Assembly (NCBI GenBank): GCA_033283265.1 | Contig: JAWMQN010000002.1 | Span: 682,001-746,000 of the forward strand | Direction of reading: 5' to 3' | Length of the DNA stretch: 64,000 nucleotides | Source: Mangrovimicrobium sp033283265 | GTDB lineage: Bacteria; Pseudomonadota; Gammaproteobacteria; Pseudomonadales; Halieaceae | The notes under the pieces: model-generated | Database searches by the model: none | The model's input: the letters and a program-made list of their open reading frames with translations, nothing else | Told to the model about the DNA's origin: nothing | Shown: piece after piece, positions 47,301 to 53,010 of the stretch | How positions within the stretch are numbered: the first letter of the stretch is position 1 | How the letters are laid out: each line of letters begins with the position of its first letter | Translations under genes and position numbers: made by a program

Positions 47301-47895
47301 CGTCGGCGTTGCCGGTCAGGACCACGTGCTTCGCGCTGACGGTGCCGCCGAAAAACTCGATACCGTCATCCAGGTTGTTGTGCACCTGGACGAAATCGAC
47401 CTCGGTACCGCTGCCCACGCCCTGGAAGGCGATACCGTTGAGCTGGTTCTCCGGGTCGACGTTGGAGCCGGCGTAGCTCACCACCACGTATTTCAGGATG
47501 CCGGAATCGTCGGCCGGGTCGTCACCGCCGAACAGGCCGGAGTTGGCCTCACCCTCCTTGGTGCATTCAGCGCTACCGCCGGTGGCGCCTTCCGGACAGT
47601 CGTTGATCGGCGCAAAGCCGTTGATGACCAGGCCGCCCCAGAGGCCGCGCACGTTGTCTTCAACGGAACCGGTAACGGCCTGTATGGCGGTAAAGTTGAT
47701 CGGCTGCTCGGCGGTACCTTCCGCATCGATGCGGCAGCCCTGCTCGATCACCAGGAAATCCTCGTTGCTGCCGCCGACGATGGTCGCGCCGGGGGCGATT
47801 TCCAGCGTACAGGACTGCGCCTGGGCGTTGGCGGAAACACCGCCGGCGATCAGGCCCGCGGTGGCCAGCGCTGCGTAAAGTTTGCTGCGATTCAT
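44398..47895 (-). CDS. Large exported protein with three ~370-aa beta-helix repeats
   Basis: 1165-aa protein from ATG 47895, preceded by GGGAG at good spacing (a GTG at 47904 is nearer the stop of the upstream gene). Signal peptide, then three tandem units. Each has RGLWGGLV(I/L)NG, INDCP(E/Q)GA..., CTKEGEANSGLFGG, YAGSNVDPENQLNGIAFQG, VHNNLDDGIEFFGG, LTG(N/H)(A/G)DDSLDWTDGWTG and EADNREGDENA. Units 2 and 3 begin with a strand pattern ending GKVV(I/V)GGDNANS, which unit 1 lacks. Repeated short strands and Asn/Asp ladders suggest right-handed beta-helices. Cys pairs recur (DCPEG, DACTK). Probably surface or periplasmic and a partner of the receptor encoded next. Most relatives I know have one unit. 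Confidence 0.85.
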   Translation of the reverse strand: MNRSKLYAALATAGLIAGGVSANAQAQSCTLEIAPGATIVGGSNEDFLVIEQGCRIDAEGTAEQPINFTAIQAVTGSVEDNVRGLWGGLVINGFAPINDCPEGATGGSAECTKEGEANSGLFGGDDPADDSGILKYVVVSYAGSNVDPENQLNGIAFQGVGSGTEVDFVQVHNNLDDGIEFFGGTVSAKHVVLTGNADDSLDWTDGWTGSIQYLYLEQSDSGDNLIEADNREGDENASPRSIPSISNMSGFGLAGENGLRLRRGTGLHLTNSLVSDSGTCIRVEGESRNLLGGDLTVAGTSFDCAEAITDDDDNSVAMYLESADEVSLSGGSVSPVTPMGSFFDSADFIGAIGSDNWTAGWTVAGSVSNTSPNPGMGCPAGTTEAEELAGQTVCDLEGTITQDLNLGAGRLYRLNGKVVIGGDNANSATLNIAAGVTVFGGTSSDFLVISRGSQIMANGTANAPVTFTAGDDLLGNVDAFTTRGLWGGLVLNGNAPINDCPQGAQGGTDACTKEGEANSGLFGGSDAADSSGKLNYVVVKYAGSNVDPENQLNGIAFQGVGSGTVVDYIQVHNNLDDGIEFFGGAVNAKHVILTGNADDSLDWTDGWTGTLQYVLINQASDSGDNGIEADNREGDENAAPRSIPTIANMTIVGNPNERSVRFRRGTGIHLYSSYLTNSATCIDVSGESLNLLGSDITLDGVSFDCPEVVDGDNAGLQSFLDGLGNVSQNGGAVDPANLSGIANLESTDFIGAVGDMNWTSGWAFGTLDTGVPEFPAAGCPAGTTEGAEIAGMPSCILSGTISGELQLNNSNYYVLDGKVVVGGDNANSGTLVIDAGTTILGDDDTDFLVISRGSQIQANGSNAAPVILTAIEDVQGQNLDSARGLWGGLVINGNAPINDCPEGAAGGTDACTKEGEANSGLFGGSNPDDSSGKLSFVQVKYAGSNVDPENQLNGIAFQGVGSGTQVDHIQVHNNLDDGIEFFGGTVDAMYVVLTGHGDDSLDWTDGWTGRMQFVHIEQASDSGDNGIEADNREGDENALPRSNPTIANMSIIGNPGERAIRLRRGTGADLYNVLVTGSATCIDVSGESVGLLGTDVNIESTSFGCAEVVDGDNADLQMYLDGAVNVTQDGSTPPAATLPADGFFQSSDVIGSDLDSWKGSWVFGL
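44400..47815. repeat. Three tandem ~1.1-kb coding repeats
   Basis: Near-identical stretches recur at about 45000-45240, 46140-46445 and 47335-47645 (for instance the block encoding YAGSNVDPENQLNGIAFQG). They reflect the three protein units and are long enough for homologous recombination to change the unit number. Confidence 0.85.
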
Positions 47896-47908
47896 CTGTT
47901 TCACTCCC

Positions 47909-48322
47909 TTAATCGTTGCTTACGCGCAGTGCGCCGCCGGTGATACGGAAAACCACGTCATTGCCCAGCAGCAGGCCGTCGGGGTTCAGCTTCCCGCCCG
48001 GCAGCTGGGTCACGTCGATGTCGTAGATTTCCCGGCCGTCGCTGGCGGTCTCGCCGCTGGCGCTGATGGCGGAGGACAGGGAATCGGGAATGACACTCGC
48101 GATGACGTCGCCGTCGCCGTCTCCGTCGCCGTCTCCGTCGCCATCACCATCGCCGTCGCCGTCTCCATCGCCGTCTCCATCACCATCACCATCGCCGATG
48201 ACGATCTGGCCGGGAGATACGTTGTCTGAAGATGAGCCGCCGCAGGCAGTCAGGCCGCCGGTTGTCAGCGAAGTCACACAGAGTGCGAACAGGAACTGCC
48301 GCAGTCGAGAGTCGAGAACCAT
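47909..48322 (-). CDS. Lipoprotein with 15 Gly-Asp repeats
   Basis: 137-aa lipoprotein: signal peptide, lipobox LTAC, then a Ser/Gly linker, 15 Gly-Asp pairs (48107-48196) and a ~70-residue C-terminal part ending LLLGNDVVFRITGGALRVSND. Gly-Asp tracts can bind calcium or act as spacers. The C-terminus resembles the GKVVIGGDNANS strand that starts units 2 and 3 of the next protein and is missing from its unit 1. The two genes, 13 bp apart, may derive from one ancestral lipoprotein. First gene behind the Pho box at 48413. Confidence 0.75.
   Translation of the reverse strand: MVLDSRLRQFLFALCVTSLTTGGLTACGGSSSDNVSPGQIVIGDGDGDGDGDGDGDGDGDGDGDGDGDGDGDVIASVIPDSLSSAISASGETASDGREIYDIDVTQLPGGKLNPDGLLLGNDVVFRITGGALRVSND
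48107..48196. repeat. Six-base microsatellite encoding (Gly-Asp)15
   Basis: Fifteen 6-bp units (plus strand GTCGCC, GTCTCC, ATCACC and similar). Length change by slippage would keep the frame and only alter the spacer of the lipoprotein. Confidence 0.9.
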
Positions 48323-48396
48323 GTTGAACCCCTAATCTGAGTTACTGGATAGGTGGCACGGATGTGCCCGGCACTGAGCCGATGTTTGTGGGGTGC

Positions 48397-48441
48397 ATGG
48401 TAGGAATGGGGGGTGACACAAATGTGATGGAAATGTTGCAG
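48397..48441 (-). promoter_or_regulatory. Pho box and -10 of the lipoprotein/beta-helix/receptor operon
   Basis: On the minus strand the units CTGCAAC (48441-48435), CCATCAC (48430-48424) and GTGTCAC (48419-48413) are separated by ATTT each time, giving an 11-bp period. Exactly 10 bases later comes TACCAT (48402-48397) as -10. The first codon is 75 bp further at 48322. Unit match to the PhoB consensus is fair rather than perfect. Confidence 0.7.
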
Positions 48442-48589
48442 TTCTGTTAAACGTTACGAGGTGCTCGTTTTATGTGCAGGCGAGCGGATATAGCCGCTCC
48501 GGAAGTGGAATCCAGGATTTCCATCGAAGTGACTGAATGGAGGGGAGAAACGGGTAGTGTTTGCACACCTCGGGGCTGCGTAGCCCGCC

Positions 48590-48660
48590 TCCGCTCCAGA
48601 CAGCGCCCACTCCGCTCCGAAAGCGTTTATAGTCGCTGCGTGAGCGCTGTCTGGAGCGGA
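48590..48660. repeat. Stem-loop repeat, copy B (conserved loop)
   Basis: Arms 48590-48606 and 48644-48660 pair perfectly over 17 bp. The 37-nt loop shares TTTATAGTCGCTGCGTG and CGCTCC with copy A (29879), while the arms differ completely. CTTGAGCCGTGCC after it matches CTTGTGCCGTGCC after copy A. It lies in the 390-bp gap 48323-48712 together with the Pho promoter. Confidence 0.78.
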
Positions 48661-48712
48661 GCCTTGAGCCGTGCCGTCGCGGGGAATACGTACCGCTGGA
48701 TGCGTGTTCCCG

Positions 48713-49531
48713 CTACAGCGTATACGGCGCTACCCCCTCAGTGCCAACGATCACCCGCTGCAGTACACGCTTGCCGACCGAGGAAAGGTCTCCCCGGGCG
48801 TGTTGCAGGGCCCGGTTATCCCAGATCACCAGGTCGCCGCGGGACCAGCGGTGCTCGGCCACGTTGCCCGCTGCGTAGAGCACGTCGAACACCCGGTTGA
48901 GAATGGCCCGGCTGCGCACCCAGGAAAAGTCCGGCAGGCGCGCCGCGTGCATCTCGCTGAGGTTCAGGTAGACCCGGCCGCTGGCGGGATTGAGCAGCGT
49001 CGTCGGCCGAACGGCGCGCTGCATATATTGCGGCGACTCGATGTCGCAGACCCGGGTCGCCAGCAGGTCGAAGGCCGGGGTGATCAGTTCCACCTCGCGG
49101 CCGGTGAGTTGGGCGAGCAGTTCCACTGGCAGCGCCCGCAGGGCGCGCTCGGCGTGGGCGAAGCGGGTGGACGAGGCGCCGTCGACGACATCCAGGGCGT
49201 GCAGCGCAATGGCCTCGAAGGGGTGCTCGGTGTAGGCGGCGTCGGCGTGGAAGGACAGCCCACTGCGCACCACGTCGTGGTCGCCCTGGTTGCTCAGCAG
49301 CCCGCTCTCGCCTTCGCGCAGCAGTACCGGCCCCAGCCAGCCGCAGATTTCCCGTTGCCGCTGCATGCTCAGCCGCTGCTGTTTTGCCACCAGCAGGCCG
49401 TGCTCGCGAAACAGTTGCAGGAATTGCGCCTGTTGCTCTGCGCTCACCGGCCGGGCGAGGTCGGCGCCGATCTCGACGCCGAAGGGTTCGAGTTCGCGCC
49501 AGCTCAGGCCCCCGGCGACACTCGCGCTCAC
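48713..49531 (-). CDS. TauD/TfdA-family 2-oxoglutarate dioxygenase
   Basis: 272-aa Fe(II)/2-oxoglutarate oxygenase. The start is GTG 49531, because the long upstream frame is the SnoaL-like gene read out of phase. Fe ligands: HxD in SFHADAAYTEHP (about 97-99) and a distal His in NRALQHARGDL (about 246), followed by the 2-oxoglutarate Arg near RVLQRVIVG. Relatives oxidise taurine, alkyl sulfates or other small substrates, and the true one is unknown. It follows the SnoaL-like gene by 8 bp, so the two form an operon. Confidence 0.87.
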   Translation of the reverse strand: MSASVAGGLSWRELEPFGVEIGADLARPVSAEQQAQFLQLFREHGLLVAKQQRLSMQRQREICGWLGPVLLREGESGLLSNQGDHDVVRSGLSFHADAAYTEHPFEAIALHALDVVDGASSTRFAHAERALRALPVELLAQLTGREVELITPAFDLLATRVCDIESPQYMQRAVRPTTLLNPASGRVYLNLSEMHAARLPDFSWVRSRAILNRVFDVLYAAGNVAEHRWSRGDLVIWDNRALQHARGDLSSVGKRVLQRVIVGTEGVAPYTL

Positions 49532-49539
49532 CGGCCGGC

Positions 49540-50070
49540 TCAGACCAGATTCAGGTCGCGGTAGCTCGGGTCGTCGGGCTTGCGGCCGCCGGGCTCGATC
49601 ATCATGCCCAGCATGCCCTGGGACCAGTCGGCGGAATCCGGGTACTGGCGGAACCAGTCGGTGACCACCTCGCGCTGGATGATGCGCCACTCCTCGCCGC
49701 GCTTCTCGAATTTGTCGACATAGCGGCCGGCACCGATCACGTCGATCTTGTTGCCGTCCGGGGTGTTGACCCGGTGGATCCCGTAGAAATAGGCCTCGAC
49801 GTCGGCGCTGTCGCCGTCGATGTTCATCAGCACGTTGGTGATGTGGTGCATAGTCTGGTCCATGCTGCCCATGATCGGGAAGGACCAGTCGACGAATTCC
49901 CGGGCGTTGCCGGTGAAGTCCAGGTGCCGGTCGGTGCAGTCGGGCCAGTAGGCGCTCAACACCATGTCGGCGTCGAGGCGGTCGACCCCGCGCGAGTAGC
50001 GGTAGAGGCATTCGCGAATCGCCTCGCGATCGGCGAGTTCCTCGAGGATTCTGCTGGTTGCGGTGGTCAT
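49540..50070 (-). CDS. SnoaL-like (NTF2-fold) protein
   Basis: 176-aa NTF2-like protein: LADREAIRECLYRYSRGVDRLDADMVLSAYWPDC at the start and GAGRYVDKFEKRGEEWRIIQREVVTDWF in the middle are typical of SnoaL_4 proteins with a His/Asp pocket. Such proteins are isomerases, dehydratases or hydroxylase-partner folds in secondary metabolism and aromatic or steroid degradation. Co-transcribed with the TauD-like gene; the operon faces the Pho-controlled lipid operon. Confidence 0.85.
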   Translation of the reverse strand: MTTATSRILEELADREAIRECLYRYSRGVDRLDADMVLSAYWPDCTDRHLDFTGNAREFVDWSFPIMGSMDQTMHHITNVLMNIDGDSADVEAYFYGIHRVNTPDGNKIDVIGAGRYVDKFEKRGEEWRIIQREVVTDWFRQYPDSADWSQGMLGMMIEPGGRKPDDPSYRDLNLV

Positions 50071-50175
50071 GGATTTACCCTCGGCTTTTATTATTCAGCT
50101 GTCGCTACCAGTATCGCGATCCAGCCTGCCAATACAATCCCGGCAGGCTCGCTCTTGCCGCCACAGGCAATTCCG

Positions 50176-50231
50176 GCGTCACAAAATGTTCACTGCCAGT
50201 TCGTCCCGCTGTAACACGTCGCGGCGATCCT
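50176..50231 (+). promoter_or_regulatory. Pho-box array upstream of the lipid-remodelling operon
   Basis: Four units GCGTCAC (50176), TGTTCAC (50187), AGTTCGT (50198) and CTGTAAC (50209) start exactly 11 bp apart. Ten bases after the last unit comes GATCCT (50226-50231), a weak -10. The first gene starts at 50260. The 11-bp periodicity and the lipid genes that follow support PhoB control, although single units are imperfect. Confidence 0.68.
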
Positions 50232-50259
50232 CGTTCCAACGAATCGGGAGGGGACACCG

Positions 50260-50448
50260 ATGAGCAAGAGCAACACAAAAATCAATCCTGTGGAAAAAGA
50301 CCGCATCCGCGCCGAGATCGACGCGCAGGTGCAGGCTTTCCTGCAAAAGGGCGGCAAGATCAACGTGCTGGTCGCCAACCAGGGCGCGCGGGGCACGGCC
50401 ATCGGCTCGGTCTGGCGCACGGACGACCTGTCCGAACTGAACCGCTAG
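50260..50448 (+). CDS. Small protein (62 aa) at the head of the lipid operon
   Basis: Starts at ATG 50260, preceded by GGGAGGGG. Sequence: charged N-terminus (PVEKDRIRAEIDAQVQAFLQKGGKINVL), then VANQGARGTAIGSVWRTDD. No signal or membrane segment. The segment AFLxKGGKI resembles a motif in small gammaproteobacterial proteins such as SutA-like factors, but the match is short and I would not name it. It lies 10 bp before the OlsF-like gene and directly after the Pho-box array. Function unknown; a regulatory or stabilising role for the operon is possible. Confidence 0.7.
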   Translation: MSKSNTKINPVEKDRIRAEIDAQVQAFLQKGGKINVLVANQGARGTAIGSVWRTDDLSELNR

Positions 50449-50458
50449 GGCCGCCACC

Positions 50459-52225
50459 TTGCTGGAAATACAGGCGTTTCTCGAACGCCGCTACCCGGAT
50501 TTTGTGCAGCGCCACCAGCGGGCCTCGCGGACCCTGGGCCGCTTCCTCGGTTTCCTGTTCTACGAATCGCGCTTCCAGCAGTTCGAACGGGACTACCCCC
50601 ACCTGCAGGGTTACGACTTCATCGAGCAGACCCTGCGGTACTTCGATTTCACCCTGCGGCTGACCGACAAGGAGCGCGCGCGCATCCCCGCCTCCGGGCG
50701 GGTGGTGATCGCCGCCAACCACCCGATCGGCTCCCTCGACGGCCTGGCGCTGGTGCAGATGGTGCGCCAGGTACGCCCCGACGTGAAAGTCGTGGCCAAC
50801 GAGGTGCTCAACGCGGTGCACCCGCTGCAGCCGGTGCTGCTGCCGGTGAACAACATGGGCGGCTCGACGCCGAAGGCCAACCTGAAGAACATCCGCGCCC
50901 ACCTCGACAACGACGGCGCGCTGATCATCTTCCCCGCCGGCGAGGTCTCGCGCTTCGGCGCCAGGGGCATCAAGGACAGCGAGTGGCACAACGGCTTTAT
51001 CAAGATCGCCAGTGCGACCCGCGCGCCGATCCTGCCGGTGTTTGTCGCCGGCCGTAACTCGCTGTTCTTCTACAGCCTGTCCTTCCTCGCCCGGCCGCTG
51101 TCCACCCTCTGGCTGGTGCGCGAGATGTTCAAGCAGAGCCACAACACCGTGGATGCGCGGGTCGGCAACCCGGTTCCCTACGAGCACTACGCCGGGCTCA
51201 AGGTCTCGGCGAAGAAACTCGCGGCGATGTTTCGCAAGCATGTCTACCGGCTGGCGCGCAACGGCCGGCCGATCTTCCAGTCGGTGGAAACCGTCGCCCA
51301 CCCGGAAAACCGCCTGCTGCTGAAGCGCGAGATCGAAGCCGGCGAACATCTCGGCGAAACCACCGACGGCAAGCAGATCGTGCTCTGCCGGATGCAGGAC
51401 GCGCCCTGCGTGATGCGCGAGATCGGCCGCCTGCGCGAACTCACCTTCCGCTCGGTCGGCGAGGGCTGCGGCAAGCCGCGGGACATCGACCGCTACGACC
51501 AGTACTACCTGCAACTGGTGCTGTGGGATCGCACCGACCTCGAGATCGCCGGCGCCTACCGCTTCGGCGAGGCGCAGAAGATCGTCGCCAGTCGCGGCGT
51601 CGACGGCCTCTACTCGGCCTCGCTGTTCGACTACGGCCCCGGCATGCAGCCCATCTTCGAGCAGGGCCTGGAACTGGGCCGCAGCTTCGTCCAGCCGCGC
51701 TACCAGAACCGCAACTCCCTCGACTACCTCTGGTTCGGCATCGGCGCCTTCGTGCGCAAGTACCCGGGCTACCGCTACCTGTTCGGGCCGGCCTCGATCA
51801 GTGCGATCTACGGCGCCGAGGGGATCGGGCGGATCGTCGAGTTCCACCGTCTCTACTACAGTGCACCGGGGCTGCAAGCCCGGGCGAAAAATCCTGTGCT
51901 CATCGATGACAACCTGCGGGCGCGCATGGCGCAGGAGTTCAGCGGCGCCGACCAGGAGCAGGACATGCAGGCCCTGCGCGACGCCCTGGCCGAGTCCGGC
52001 CTGCCGGTGCCCATCCTGTACAAGCACTACGCCGCGGCGCTGGAGCCGGGCGGGGTGAGCTTTACCGCATTCAATGTCGACAGCGACTTCGGTGACTGCG
52101 TCGACAGCCTGGTGCTGGCGGACCTGCACAAATTGACCGCCAGGAAGCGCAAGCGCTATCTCGGCAGCGAGCAAGTTCCCAGCCAAGCCTCGGGGAGGGC
52201 CCTGGATGAACGCACTACAGCCTGA
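50459..52225 (+). CDS. OlsF-like bifunctional ornithine-lipid synthase
   Basis: 588-aa protein from TTG 50459 (no better ATG upstream). N-terminal half: PlsC-type acyltransferase with AANHPIGSLDG (about 85-95) and FPAGEVSRFG (about 159-168), as in OlsA/OlsF O-acyltransferases. C-terminal half (about 320-540): GNAT/hemolysin-type N-acyltransferase (REIGRLRELTFRSVGEG, DQYYLQLVLWDR, AGAYRFGEA), as in OlsB. This domain order matches OlsF, which makes lyso-ornithine lipid and then ornithine lipid, a phosphorus-free membrane lipid used in phosphate shortage. The Pho-box array upstream and the PlcP-like gene downstream fit. Other amino-acid lipids cannot be excluded. Confidence 0.82.
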   Translation: MLEIQAFLERRYPDFVQRHQRASRTLGRFLGFLFYESRFQQFERDYPHLQGYDFIEQTLRYFDFTLRLTDKERARIPASGRVVIAANHPIGSLDGLALVQMVRQVRPDVKVVANEVLNAVHPLQPVLLPVNNMGGSTPKANLKNIRAHLDNDGALIIFPAGEVSRFGARGIKDSEWHNGFIKIASATRAPILPVFVAGRNSLFFYSLSFLARPLSTLWLVREMFKQSHNTVDARVGNPVPYEHYAGLKVSAKKLAAMFRKHVYRLARNGRPIFQSVETVAHPENRLLLKREIEAGEHLGETTDGKQIVLCRMQDAPCVMREIGRLRELTFRSVGEGCGKPRDIDRYDQYYLQLVLWDRTDLEIAGAYRFGEAQKIVASRGVDGLYSASLFDYGPGMQPIFEQGLELGRSFVQPRYQNRNSLDYLWFGIGAFVRKYPGYRYLFGPASISAIYGAEGIGRIVEFHRLYYSAPGLQARAKNPVLIDDNLRARMAQEFSGADQEQDMQALRDALAESGLPVPILYKHYAAALEPGGVSFTAFNVDSDFGDCVDSLVLADLHKLTARKRKRYLGSEQVPSQASGRALDERTTA

Positions 52226-53000
52226 CGGGCGTATCGACTGTGAAACCCTGTGGATTTCCGATGTCCACCTCGGCAGCGTGCACAGCAAGGCGGAGTACCT
52301 GCTGCAGCTGCTGAAGCGGGTCAGTTGCAAGAAACTCTACCTGGTTGGCGACATCGTCGACGTCTGGGCCATGCACCGCCGGGTGTACTGGCCGGAGGCC
52401 CACAACGCGGTGCTGCGCGAGCTGCTGAAGAAATCGCGCTCCGGGGTCGAGGTCATATACGTGCCCGGCAACCACGACCAGACCTTCCGCGAGTTCTGCG
52501 GCAGCCAGTTCGGCGGCGTCACCCTGCGCGAGCGCGCGGTGCACACCACCCGCGACGGCAAGCGCTTCCTCGTCATCCACGGCGACGAACTGGATTTCGC
52601 CGTGCGCTACAGCCGGGTCAACCGCTGGATCGGCGATCTCGCCTACGACACGGTGATGATGCTGAGCCGCCTGCTCAACCACGTCCGCGCCCTTACCGGC
52701 CGCCCCTACTGGTCGCTGGCGGGCTGGCTCAAATCCCACGTGGCACAGGCGGAACAGGCGATCCGGGCCTACCAGCAGGCGGCGGTTAAGCTGGCACGGG
52801 AGAGCGGTTACGACGGCATTATCTGCGGCCACCTGCACCACCCGGTCGTCCAGCAGTACGGCGACGTGCTCTACTGCAACGATGGCGACTGGGTCGAGAA
52901 CTGCACCGCGCTGGTGGAGGATGCCCAGGGCGAGTTGCGCCTGGTCAAGGCCATCAGCCTCGACGCCCGCGCCAGCGAGCTGATCCTCGCCACCGCCTGA
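52206..53000 (+). CDS. plcP: PlcP-like metallophosphoesterase (phospholipase C type)
   Basis: 264-aa calcineurin-like enzyme of the COG2908 group often labelled UDP-2,3-diacylglucosamine diphosphatase. Metal motifs: ISDVHLGS (about 18-25), VGDIVD (about 47), VPGNHDQ (about 88), VIHGDELDF (about 121) and CGHLHHPV (about 202). The C-terminal ECNDGDWVENC-like block (YCNDGDWVENC) is the usual PlcP ending. PlcP cleaves phospholipids to diacylglycerol for replacement by phosphorus-free lipids in marine bacteria. It overlaps the OlsF-like gene by 20 bp, which together with the Pho-box array supports this role over lipid A synthesis. The symbol is given on that reasoning. Confidence 0.78.
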   Translation: MNALQPDGRIDCETLWISDVHLGSVHSKAEYLLQLLKRVSCKKLYLVGDIVDVWAMHRRVYWPEAHNAVLRELLKKSRSGVEVIYVPGNHDQTFREFCGSQFGGVTLRERAVHTTRDGKRFLVIHGDELDFAVRYSRVNRWIGDLAYDTVMMLSRLLNHVRALTGRPYWSLAGWLKSHVAQAEQAIRAYQQAAVKLARESGYDGIICGHLHHPVVQQYGDVLYCNDGDWVENCTALVEDAQGELRLVKAISLDARASELILATA

Positions 53001-53010
53001 GGGCCTGCGC

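Noticed and set aside
44400..47815. CRISPR or transposon repeats in the beta-helix gene
   Set aside because: The repeats are in frame, about 1.1 kb long and encode similar protein units.
48713..50011. 432-aa frame that would fuse a long N-terminus to the TauD-like protein
   Set aside because: The N-terminal part is Arg/Pro/His-rich, as expected for the SnoaL-like gene read out of phase. The SnoaL frame at 49540-50070 is clearly coding, and a GTG at 49531 starts the dioxygenase.
52206..53000. Assignment as lipid A enzyme LpxH
   Set aside because: The neighbouring OlsF-like gene, the Pho-box array and the PlcP-type C-terminus favour a phospholipase C role, although the families are related.
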